IMG/VR virus record: IMGVR_UViG_3300000956_000007
Location: 1-47,954 of that record
Origin: a virus
Strand: one strand, 5' to 3'
DNA length: 47,954 nucleotides
Shown piece after piece: positions 21,181 through 27,041 of the stretch. The notes beneath the pieces were generated by a model that was given only the letters and a program-made list of their open reading frames with translations, did not search any database and was not told the DNA's origin. Position numbers and translations under genes: made by a program. Each line of letters opens with the position of its first letter. The first letter of the stretch is position 1.

Positions 21181-21253
21181 GGCACTTAATCTCCACGTCA
21201 AAGTCATCGTCATCGGTCATGTCTTCCTCGCCACCAAAGAGAAAGTTAATCAT
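21173..21253 (-). CDS. 26-residue acidic ORF
   Basis: MINFLFGGEEDMTDDDDFDVE..., ending overlapping the next start (ATGGTTAA). Very acidic. It fills the gap between two genes without spacing, which is the main support. Could be a translated coupling peptide. Confidence 0.45.
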   Translation of the reverse strand: MINFLFGGEEDMTDDDDFDVEIKCHG

Positions 21254-21254
21254 T

Positions 21255-21599
21255 TTATGCTCCCTTGGTTCCTATATAACGGATAGTGTTCTTACTGATA
21301 TCTCTGCCACTAGGATGATTATCACACCACATCTTGGTATCAGAGTTCTTATCTACAGGACGGAAACAATCCTTGAAGTTGCAGTGCTGGGTTTCAAGCT
21401 CAGTATATACAGCACGCATCTTGATATAGACCAGCTCTCCGCCCAGGGCATAAGCCATTTGTCTTAGGGTGGCTTCATCTAGCCTCAACAAATCAGCGCT
21501 CAGAAGTTCAGTCGCACCTGATTTGGAGATTGCCGGAAGTTGAACTATATTAGAAACTTCTGACATGAGTCTGCCTATCTTGTCATTAACAATAATCAT
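21255..21599 (-). CDS. Hypothetical zinc-binding protein, 114 residues
   Basis: Start MIIVNDKIGRLMSEV at 21599 with AAGGA ten bases upstream. The open frame extends to 21662 but there it would run through the -10 box of the promoter. Helical first half; HCNFKDC...MWCDNH near residues 75-100 gives a C/H metal cluster. No family recognised. First gene after promoter 21651-21680. Confidence 0.6.
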   Translation of the reverse strand: MIIVNDKIGRLMSEVSNIVQLPAISKSGATELLSADLLRLDEATLRQMAYALGGELVYIKMRAVYTELETQHCNFKDCFRPVDKNSDTKMWCDNHPSGRDISKNTIRYIGTKGA

Positions 21600-21650
21600 T
21601 TCTAATGTGTCCTTCAACAGGGAAGTGTTGTGCTCTCTAGCAGCACACAG

Positions 21651-21680
21651 AGTATACCACACCTACAGGAAGGACGTCAA
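21651..21680 (-). promoter_or_regulatory. Leftward promoter with CCTGTAGG in its spacer
   Basis: Minus strand TTGACG (21680-21675), 18-base spacer, TATACT (21656-21651). The spacer is TCCTT, CCTGTAGG, TGTGG. This is the best -10 of the leftward promoters and would drive the helicase group. Confidence 0.7.
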
Positions 21681-21693
21681 ATTTAATGTCTGA

Positions 21694-21762
21694 CTAGTTA
21701 GGGGTGAAGATTACCGAGATAAATATTCCTGCTAAGATGAGTATAGCTATGACCTCTACCAT
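21694..21762 (-). CDS. 22-residue membrane micropeptide
   Basis: MVEVIAILILAGIFISVIFTPN: almost entirely one transmembrane span. AAGGA lies seven bases upstream of the ATG, the strongest reason to believe it is translated. Between a tRNA-like RNA and a promoter. Confidence 0.45.
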   Translation of the reverse strand: MVEVIAILILAGIFISVIFTPN

Positions 21763-21790
21763 AAGATATTCCTTAGTAGACTTCAGTCAG

Positions 21791-21883
21791 GCCCCCGGGG
21801 AGGAATCGAACCTCCCTGTATGCCTATCCTAGAAATTCGATCAAGGCAAGAGAACCAAGAATAGACATGCACCGAGCCGGGGG
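21791..21883 (-). ncRNA. tRNA-like RNA: acceptor and T-arm, long central hairpin, no D-arm
   Basis: On the minus strand CCCCCGG (21883-21877) pairs with CCGGGGG (21798-21792). A perfect T-arm GGAGG-TTCGATT-CCTCC abuts the acceptor. In place of D and anticodon arms there is CTCGGTGC, then a 10-bp stem ATGTCTATTC/GGATAGGCAT with a 29-base loop, then ACAG. This is the topology of the tRNA-like domain of tmRNA, but far too short to carry a tag frame. No CCA is encoded. Alternatives: a tRNA with an insertion, or a pseudo-tRNA. Confidence 0.65.
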
Positions 21884-21893
21884 AGTCTAAAAG

Positions 21894-22286
21894 TTACAGC
21901 TCGGAAGCCTTGAAGAATCTACCCTCTGCATTTTTGAGCATGAGAGAACCATCCTTGAATGTGTCTACATACATATAGAACGGGGAAGTATCGCTCTCTT
22001 CTCCATTCGTAGGATAGGGAACTTGCTCAGGGTCAATAGTTCCCAGAGGTACACTAATCTTAGAACTCTTTCGAGGTTCTGACTGTGCCATAAAAAACTC
22101 TGCTGGATCTACTTGAAGAAATTCAGCTAGAGCTACTACATTGTCATCCTCAGGACGTTGTTTATTAGTCTCCCAAGCGGACACAGTGAACTGAGAGATG
22201 TTCAATTCCTGAGCGATTTGTCTCTGAGTAGTATTACCCCTGATAGTCTTAAGGTTACTGCCATCCCAAACCAAATCATCAAACAC
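21894..22286 (-). CDS. XRE-family helix-turn-helix regulator
   Basis: 130 residues. Residues 15-58 are a Cro/CI-type helix-turn-helix (TQRQIAQELNISQFTVSAWETNKQRP). The C-terminal 60 residues are beta-like and have no peptidase motif, so it is not a LexA/CI autoproteolysing type. GTG start at 22286 with AAGGAAG five bases upstream. A plausible binder of operators, including the dispersed motif, though that is untested. Confidence 0.8.
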   Translation of the reverse strand: MFDDLVWDGSNLKTIRGNTTQRQIAQELNISQFTVSAWETNKQRPEDDNVVALAEFLQVDPAEFFMAQSEPRKSSKISVPLGTIDPEQVPYPTNGEESDTSPFYMYVDTFKDGSLMLKNAEGRFFKASEL

Positions 22287-22296
22287 TATGACTTCC

Positions 22297-22377
22297 TTAG
22301 ATTCTTAAAGAAGAGAACAATTCTGGTGAAAGGATTCCTAAATCCGCAACTCTTCCATGGTTGCATACATACTCCAT
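22297..22377 (-). CDS. Possible 26-residue leader ORF before the XRE gene
   Basis: MEYVCNHGRVADLGILSPEL... ends ten bases before the XRE start. No strong ribosome site. Included because it fits the gap between the structured RNA and the regulator; may be non-coding. Confidence 0.3.
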   Translation of the reverse strand: MEYVCNHGRVADLGILSPELFSSLRI

Positions 22378-22398
22378 CTCTGCTCTAGCCTACAGGAA

Positions 22399-22492
22399 GG
22401 GACGTTGGTAGCTTAGCTCGTACTGCTTAGTGTTCTTATCGTGATTCACCACGTCGCGCCAAAGCTTTTACCTAACACTAGACCAACGTCCC
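22399..22492 (-). ncRNA. Structured RNA with 10-bp and 7-bp nested stems
   Basis: GGGACGTTGG (22399-22408) pairs perfectly with CCAACGTCCC (22483-22492). Inside, TAGTGTT/AACACTA (22428-22434 with 22474-22480) and a small CGTG/CACG hairpin. A CCTACAGG motif (22389) directly abuts the outer stem. No gene in this interval. Could be a processed small RNA; not a recognisable tRNA. Confidence 0.5.
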
Positions 22493-22498
22493 AACCTG

Positions 22499-22533
22499 CT
22501 GACTCAGACTAGCTGGGGACTAGTCTATGTCAG
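22499..22533 (-). ncRNA. Hairpin after the gene at 22537
   Basis: AGACTAG-CTGGGGA-CTAGTCT (22506-22526) flanked by CTGAC/GTCAG (22499-22503 with 22529-22533). A 7-bp stem with 7-base loop, similar in shape and stem sequence (ACTAG) to the hairpin of the element at 22914. No T-run follows, so not a typical terminator. Confidence 0.4.
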
Positions 22534-22536
22534 AGT

Positions 22537-22746
22537 TCAGAGTACATCCTTAACTGGCCAATTATAATATCTAAGACCATTGTAAAGAGCACTAACTAAA
22601 TCAACAAGGATGGTCTTACTGTCGGCATGCTCAGAGATACCATTGTGTACAATCTGATTGAATCCAGCACGTTCCTTATTAGAAGGTGCCACTTCATTTA
22701 TTACAGTGTCAATGAGACCTTCAATAGCACGCTTATAATCAGCCAT
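22537..22746 (-). CDS. Hypothetical protein, 69 residues
   Basis: MADYKRAIEGLIDTVINEVAPSNKERAGFNQIV..., helical throughout. Start overlaps the end of the basic 42-residue gene upstream. Function unknown. Confidence 0.6.
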   Translation of the reverse strand: MADYKRAIEGLIDTVINEVAPSNKERAGFNQIVHNGISEHADSKTILVDLVSALYNGLRYYNWPVKDVL

Positions 22747-22867
22747 GGTTAATAACCTGCTTCTTGGGAGCCTTACGCTTGGCCCACGTATTCCGGCCAG
22801 TCTTAATAGGCCTAGGCTTCCTGTAGGTCCGACGCTGAGTTCTAGATGGAGTGTTCCTCTTAACCAT
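22739..22867 (-). CDS. 42-residue highly basic protein
   Basis: MVKRNTPSRTQRRTYRKPRPIKTGRN...: 16 Lys/Arg in 42 residues, no acidic residues, so nucleic-acid binding is likely. Its stop overlaps the next start (ATGGCTGA). One CCTGTAGG copy is read as TYRK. Confidence 0.55.
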   Translation of the reverse strand: MVKRNTPSRTQRRTYRKPRPIKTGRNTWAKRKAPKKQVINHG

Positions 22868-22913
22868 AATGATTACTCCTAATGTAGAGATTAGGCACTG
22901 GCGGAGACTAACA

Positions 22914-22978
22914 GCGTGTGGGATAGAATCGAACTATCCTGAACTAGATAGCGGCTAGTTCACTCACCAGAGCACACA
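22914..22978 (-). ncRNA. D-armless tRNA-like RNA
   Basis: Minus strand: TGTGTG (22978-22973) pairs with CACACG (22920-22915), 11 bases CTCTGGTGAGT, a 7-bp stem GAACTAG/CTAGTTC with 7-base loop CCGCTAT, and a canonical T-arm GATAG-TTCGATT-CTATC extended by one pair. The loop would place GCT in the anticodon position but position 33 is C, not U. Shares the CTC(T)GGTG linker and TTCGATT loop with the element at 21791. Lies 12 bases after gene 22990-23775. Confidence 0.6.
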
Positions 22979-22989
22979 GTCTAGCAGAG

Positions 22990-23775
22990 TCAGGCAGCGT
23001 TCTCGGATGCCTCTTGCTGAGGCTCAGTTGCCTGCTCAGGGGTGCTGTCACTGGTCCGGGGTCCAGGCTTCTTGCGATCCTTCTGGACCGCACGGAAGTG
23101 ATAGACAGCACCGTTTGAATTAGGCTGGAAATCAAACTCAACGGTACCAGACTTATCGAAAGCAGACTTGATATTCTCGTGAGTAACTCCGGCTGCCTCT
23201 GCAAAAGCAACCTGCATGTCCTTAACATCACAGTTAAGAGTCATAGCGGCCTTAGAGAAAGAGTCATAAACCTGCTCATTCTCAAAGTTACCACCAATCA
23301 TATAAAGCACTGCTGAGACACGGGGGAGTCCAGAACCGGGAGTACCAGGCTTACGACCCCTATTGGACTTAACAGGATTCTCGATAGACTCAAGAGCCTT
23401 GGTTACATTCTCCTTATCAGGGGAGAAGTTCTCAACAATATTATCGAGTACCTGATAGCCAGCCTTAATCTGACTCTTCAATTCGTCAAGCTCAACAGTA
23501 AGCTTGGTCTTGTCATCCTCAGTGAGGGTAACAAGTTCGACATTAGACTCTGCGAGCTCACGCAACTTAGCAAGAGCATTCTGGACAGTAGTACGGAGCT
23601 TGACAGCCTGTGTCATGTCCGTAGTTTCCATCCACGACTTGATAGCAGACTCTTTATCTCCATCAGCAGCCTGCAACTTAAGAGTCAGAGCTGAGTACTG
23701 ACTAGTAGTCTCAGCAAGCTTATCAAGCATAGCCTTAGAGACTGCGTCAGGCCCATCATAACCAATGTAACTCAT
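22990..23775 (-). CDS. Hypothetical DNA-binding-like protein with AT-hook-type segment
   Basis: 261 residues starting MSYIGYDGPDAVSK at 23775 (open frame reaches 23802 with a TTG). The first half is helical and charged. Residues around 140-147 read SNRGRKPGTPG, like an AT-hook; the region after it is globular and the tail is acidic/Gln-rich. GC is visibly higher than in neighbours and residues are cleanly codon-biased, typical of an abundant early protein. Possibly a nucleoid-type or transcription factor; no direct family match. Confidence 0.6.
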   Translation of the reverse strand: MSYIGYDGPDAVSKAMLDKLAETTSQYSALTLKLQAADGDKESAIKSWMETTDMTQAVKLRTTVQNALAKLRELAESNVELVTLTEDDKTKLTVELDELKSQIKAGYQVLDNIVENFSPDKENVTKALESIENPVKSNRGRKPGTPGSGLPRVSAVLYMIGGNFENEQVYDSFSKAAMTLNCDVKDMQVAFAEAAGVTHENIKSAFDKSGTVEFDFQPNSNGAVYHFRAVQKDRKKPGPRTSDSTPEQATEPQQEASENAA

Positions 23776-23831
23776 GATTAATACTTTCTGTTTGTAGTTC
23801 AAGAGTGAGAGCGGAACTCCGGACTACTTAC

Positions 23832-23860
23832 AACCTATCAAACCTACAGGGGGTTGTCTA
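23832..23860 (-). promoter_or_regulatory. Probable leftward promoter with CCTGTAGG in its spacer
   Basis: Minus strand TAGACA (23860-23855), 17-base spacer (ACCC, CCTGTAGG, TTTGA), TAGGTT (23837-23832). Weaker boxes than its relatives, but identical architecture and placed just upstream of the abundant-looking gene 22990-23775. Confidence 0.5.
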
Positions 23861-23870
23861 GTCTAGACGC

Positions 23871-24113
23871 CTAAGAATCTTGGTTATTTTCTGTAGTTGT
23901 GTCGTTGCTCTGAGTAATGTCCGTAGAAGAGTCAGAGACAAGCTCAATCTCATGTGAGTAAAAGAGTATGTTCTCACCAAATGGTAGAGCAACTAGATAG
24001 AGCCATCTATTAGACTTATTATAGATAGCCTTGATCGTACCTTGTTCGTTGTACTCTTGATTCATTGGGTTGGTAATAACAATCCTGTCCCCAATTTTAA
24101 GACTAGTCATCAC
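23871..24113 (-). CDS. Small beta-barrel-like protein, 80 residues
   Basis: MTSLKIGDRIVITNPMNQEYNEQGTIKAIYNKSNRWLYLVALPFG...: SH3-like barrel pattern (GDRIVI, GTIKAI, WLYLV) followed by a disordered Ser/Thr/Asp tail. ATG at 24110 or GTG at 24113. Function unknown. Confidence 0.65.
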   Translation of the reverse strand: MMTSLKIGDRIVITNPMNQEYNEQGTIKAIYNKSNRWLYLVALPFGENILFYSHEIELVSDSSTDITQSNDTTTENNQDS

Positions 24114-24231
24114 TGTCTTCTTTCTTAAAGAAGTAATATATCTTAGCGCCCCAATTGTACTTGATAGCCAAGACTATACATAGTAGTTCGATTCCCAGGA
24201 TGGTTAGGCCTAGCACATCTCCTGTGCTCAT
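24103..24231 (-). CDS. 42-residue single-span membrane protein
   Basis: MSTGDVLGLTILGIELLCIVLAIKYNW... with one span (residues 7-24) and a charged C-terminus. Starts by ATGA overlap with the winged-helix gene and ends over the start of the next, a tight fit that supports it. Confidence 0.6.
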   Translation of the reverse strand: MSTGDVLGLTILGIELLCIVLAIKYNWGAKIYYFFKKEDSDD

Positions 24232-24866
24232 CTTAAAACACTCCCTACTGATTTAGCCTGCTCTAAGTATACAGGCAAAGACTCGTCATCTAAACCGTCC
24301 AGGACAAATGCTGCTGAAAGTCCAGCGTCCCAGAGTTGTTTAGTGTTGAGCAGACTGTCAAAGAACTCTGCAAAGTTAAATGCTGCGTCTCTAGCTTCTT
24401 TGAGTTTAGCTTTGCAGTGATCTAAGTCACTCTGGTCTACTTCTAGACCCCTGTTCAAACTCAGCCAATAGAACTGATGTAGCTGCGAGAGTACTGTTAA
24501 GAGGGTCTGTGCTGAGCTGATACTTCTAGGGCTCCATCCGTTCTTAGACCATTGTATCAGTAGCTCTTTTAGATCGGAAGACTTGATTGGGCCTACAGGG
24601 GGGGAAGAACTACTGTGTGGGTTATAACCCAGTAAAGCTAGTTCCTTCTCTTTCTTAGTTTCCCAAGAGAGAAACTCGTATCTGTAGGAGTGTCCAGGAC
24701 CGGGGCGTCGTTTTACTCTCTTCTCTCTGGTTAGTTTAGACATGGCTCTAGCTACTGCTCCATAAGACAGTTGAGTGGCTTGTTCTATCTCCTTAGTTGC
24801 ATGAATACCGGGGCTTCTCTCTAGAAACTCTAAGATCATACGGTACGAATAGGCATCTCTGGGCAT
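24228..24866 (-). CDS. Winged helix-turn-helix regulator, first gene of the leftward block
   Basis: 212 residues. Residues 8-62 form a MarR/IclR-like winged helix (ILEFLERSPGIHATKEIEQ, YGAVARAMSKLTREKRVKRR, with a GHSYRYEF wing). A SSSSPPVGP linker (motif copy 24592) leads to a helical C-terminal domain. As the promoter-proximal leftward gene it may regulate the divergent control region. Confidence 0.75.
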   Translation of the reverse strand: MPRDAYSYRMILEFLERSPGIHATKEIEQATQLSYGAVARAMSKLTREKRVKRRPGPGHSYRYEFLSWETKKEKELALLGYNPHSSSSPPVGPIKSSDLKELLIQWSKNGWSPRSISSAQTLLTVLSQLHQFYWLSLNRGLEVDQSDLDHCKAKLKEARDAAFNFAEFFDSLLNTKQLWDAGLSAAFVLDGLDDESLPVYLEQAKSVGSVLR

Positions 24867-24909
24867 TTATCTATCCTTACTCTATCTACAGTCCGAACCA
24901 TGATCGTCG

Positions 24910-24971
24910 GTCTGACCTGGGATTTTACCCTACCTCATGGTGGTTTTCGATGCAAATCCGCTGGTCAGGAC
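24910..24971 (-). ncRNA. Compact multi-branched leader structure
   Basis: GTCTGACC (24910-24917) pairs with GGTCAGGAC (24963-24971) with one bulge. Three adjacent hairpins fill the interior (GGG/CCC, ACC/GGT, GGTTTT/AAATCC with a mismatch). It would lie in the 5' leader of the leftward transcript. The inner stems are short, so chance is possible. Confidence 0.3.
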
Positions 24972-25124
24972 GTAGCGTACAGATAGGTTCGATGTAGACA
25001 GAGGGATCTTGAAAACCCGCTGATCAGAAGGGGTGAAATGTGGATTCGACAGATGCTACAACATGCATCTCTTGATCATGGGAGTTTTGCCTGTTCAGAG
25101 TATTGATCTAGTTAGATCTCCGAG

Positions 25125-25159
25125 AAGAGTAGGCAATAGACGTAGTCTTGCCTACTTTC
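25125..25159. terminator. Strong hairpin, possible terminator or attenuator
   Basis: AGTAGGCAA (25128-25136) pairs with TTGCCTACT (25148-25156), extended by three weaker pairs, with inner GAC/GTC. On the plus strand only TTTCT follows; on the minus strand it lies in the leader of the leftward block. Confidence 0.35.
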
Positions 25160-25317
25160 TAAGATCTTGAAAAATAGAAAAAAGATGAGATAATCGAGTC
25201 ATTGTGAAGCTCAGAGTAGGAATCTGAGGTTTTCGGGATTTCAGGAGGTTGGGCACAGGTCGAGCACAGGTCAGAGTTCTACCCGGATCTCAATCTTTCT
25301 TTAAGTTTCCCTTCCTG

Positions 25318-25349
25318 TAGGTCAGTTATTCAATAGGTCAGTTATTCAA
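25318..25349. repeat. 16-base tandem repeat joined to a CCTGTAGG motif
   Basis: TAGGTCAGTTATTCAA occurs twice head to tail (25318-25333, 25334-25349). The first copy begins inside the CCTGTAGG at 25314. Iterons of this kind can bind replication or regulatory proteins. Confidence 0.8.
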
Positions 25350-25384
25350 TTGAACAACCATAGCCAAATCTGAATAAATCAGAT

Positions 25385-25686
25385 ATGACTAAAGCAATTC
25401 AATCCATGTTGACAATGTAATAATCAACGTAGTCAACACACCATTTAAAAGATGGTTTGTTGTTCAGAGAAGTTACGTAATCAACACCATCAAACCTCAA
25501 GTAATCAGAATTGATCAGAGAATGAAGAACTTTAGCAGCTCTCATTCTTCCGTGTTCATTCAAGACAGCTTTTGTAGCAGTCTTGAAATACTCAGGAATA
25601 AGCCTCATTACATGTGTCCTTTCTGAATTAACTGAATGTCCATAGCCACAACTGTCACATTCAGTCATGACTAAAGCAATTCAATC
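25385..25686. repeat. 20-base direct repeats flanking the ORF at 25399
   Basis: ATGACTAAAGCAATTCAATC occurs at 25385-25404 and 25667-25686, identical over 20 bases and 282 bases apart. It marks a tandem duplication of a small gene unit. Confidence 0.85.
25399..25668 (-). CDS. Small hypothetical protein bounded by direct repeats
   Basis: 89 residues; N-terminal ECDSCGYGHS zinc-like knuckle, then EYFKTATKAVLNEHGRMRAAKVL helices and a beta-like C-terminus. No ribosome site. A 20-base direct repeat overlaps both its start codon (25667-25686) and its stop codon (25385-25404). Downstream of the second copy the sequence still resembles the first dozen codons of this gene, with ATG changed to ATA, so a decayed duplicate probably existed. 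Confidence 0.45.
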   Translation of the reverse strand: MTECDSCGYGHSVNSERTHVMRLIPEYFKTATKAVLNEHGRMRAAKVLHSLINSDYLRFDGVDYVTSLNNKPSFKWCVDYVDYYIVNMD

Positions 25687-25719
25687 AGTATGTTTCAAGA
25701 CACAGTATGTTTCAAGACA
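25686..25719. repeat. 17-base tandem repeat at the end of ORF 25712
   Basis: CAGTATGTTTCAAGACA is repeated head to tail (25686-25702, 25703-25719). The second copy contains the last codons and stop of the ORF at 25712-25927. Confidence 0.85.
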
Positions 25720-25927
25720 CAGGCAGAACAGAATCGTAATCATGGAACTTGGTTCGCTTGCAGATGAACTTTGCAAGGAACTCAGGAACTCGACACAAGT
25801 ATCCTGAAGACTTCCTGTAATCAAAGACGTACATCAGTCTCATTGCCTCTGTCCTCTTTCTTTGACTCTCACTCTGTCTATCGTTTGTTAGGACCTCGGT
25901 GTTACAGAGTCTTTCAAGATTCTTCAT
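25712..25927 (-). CDS. Small hypothetical basic protein, 71 residues
   Basis: MKNLERLCNTEVLTNDRQSESQRKRTEAMRLMYVFDYRKSSG...: basic and helical, with three Cys. The RTEAMRL segment echoes RTHVMRL of ORF 25399. No ribosome site, so it may be leaderless or not expressed. Lies alone in the control region. Confidence 0.4.
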   Translation of the reverse strand: MKNLERLCNTEVLTNDRQSESQRKRTEAMRLMYVFDYRKSSGYLCRVPEFLAKFICKRTKFHDYDSVLPVS

Positions 25928-26348
25928 AGAGACTCTGTTCTCTTGCTGTTCTGTTGTGATGTCTAAGCTCCTCTTGTGAATCTAGTTTGTCAAGCATTAG
26001 ATTGCAAATGCTAATTGAACTGGGTTCATGTTCATTAGGCTGGATTGGTCTAGACCTATTGGTTGAACCAGTTAGAAGTAGGACGTCGGTTGTCTAAACC
26101 ATTTAGGTCTAGACCATTAGTGTCCTAAATAGATAGACACAAAGGACTGTCCTAATTGAACGTCCATTTAGGATTAGTTATTTTCAAACTAGTGATGGGC
26201 GTTGGAAATTAACTAACAGCATGAGATGATCATGTTGTCGGGAAATTCCGGCCAATTAGTTTGGGGTATGGTACCTATCTGAAATAATTCAGGTACATTC
26301 GACAATCTAGACTTGACACATGTGATACTCTTAGCCTAGGAGGTCTCA
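25928..26348. promoter_or_regulatory. Control region before the late block, with palindromes
   Basis: No gene visible. GGTCTAGACC occurs twice (about 26047 and 26106), CTAATTGAAC twice, ATTTAGG/CCTAAAT four times in both orientations, and AGGACTGTCCT once. These look like dyad operators for a dimeric regulator. Upstream of the first late gene TTGACA (about 26313) and GATACT are present but poorly spaced; the ribosome site TAGGAGG precedes the ATG at 26349. Confidence 0.5.
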
Positions 26349-27041
26349 ATGACTGAACAAGACACAGAAAACAAAAACCCTGAAAATTCTGAGTCCAAAC
26401 CAGCAAAACTTCCACTCAGGGTTTTAGACCTGAAGGTCCTGAGTTGGATTGAACAGTACTGGTATAAGAAAGACTCTTTCCCCCCTGTAGGCCTATTAAG
26501 AGATAATTGGCCCGATTTTGATCTTAAGGCTGCTCTTAAAAACGAAGTCTTTATGAGATCCCTATACAACAGGGGAATTTCACCGCCTCAACCTGAAGAC
26601 ACAGGCTTGGATGAGGCTCAGATGGCAGCTATCCTCGCTATATCTGACTTTAGGGACAAGCGATCGTTCCAGGCTAAACTGAATAATATGGGGGTTAGTA
26701 TAACTCAGTGGAATGGTTGGATGCGTGAAACTAAGTTCAGGAGCTTCTTTCAGGAACTATGCGGTACTAACTTTCAGGATGCTCTTGACGTAGTCCAGCG
26801 TGGTATCCTGGGAGCAGTAGAGAAAGGCAACGTAGAAGCAAGTAAGTTCTATCTAGAGATTACAGGTAGATATACTCCCCAAACACAAGAACTAGGTAAT
26901 GTCAAACTAGTCCTATCTAAGATTCTTGAGGTAATTAGAATCCATGTTAAAGATGACGACACTCTTAGGAAGATTGCAACAGACTTTGAAGTGGTTCTTC
27001 AAGGAGGAGAACCCACCGTCCCAAAGGAGATTACCATTTAG
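26349..27041 (+). CDS. Probable small terminase subunit
   Basis: 230 residues. Central helix-turn-helix-like part (AAILAISDFRDKRSFQAKLNNMGVS) followed by FRSFFQEL and VEKGNVEASKFYLEITGRY resembles terminase small subunits of the phBC6A51/gp16.7-like kind. First gene of the late block, TAGGAGG eight bases before the ATG, large terminase two genes downstream. One CCTGTAGG copy (26484) gives FPPVGL. Confidence 0.75.
   Translation: MTEQDTENKNPENSESKPAKLPLRVLDLKVLSWIEQYWYKKDSFPPVGLLRDNWPDFDLKAALKNEVFMRSLYNRGISPPQPEDTGLDEAQMAAILAISDFRDKRSFQAKLNNMGVSITQWNGWMRETKFRSFFQELCGTNFQDALDVVQRGILGAVEKGNVEASKFYLEITGRYTPQTQELGNVKLVLSKILEVIRIHVKDDDTLRKIATDFEVVLQGGEPTVPKEITI

Larger units (their letters stand above)
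24867..25398. promoter_or_regulatory. Non-coding leader and control region with hairpins and tandem repeats
   Basis: No convincing gene. It holds a compact multi-hairpin fold (24910-24971), a GATCTA/TAGATC hairpin (25104-25117), a strong hairpin at 25125-25159, GCACAGGTC repeated at 25253 and 25264, one CCTGTAGG (25314) and a 16-base tandem repeat (25318-25349). It probably contains the leftward promoter and 5' leader, and could hold the replication origin. I could not identify convincing -10/-35 boxes. Confidence 0.5.

Noticed and set aside
26300-26348. Strong late promoter from TTGACA near 26313
   Set aside because: No acceptable -10 at 16-18 bases; GATACT is too close. A promoter is likely somewhere here but its boxes cannot be fixed by eye.
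24867-26348. CRISPR array or integrase attachment site in the repeat-rich region
   Set aside because: Repeats are tandem or paired only twice, without regular spacers, and no integrase gene exists.
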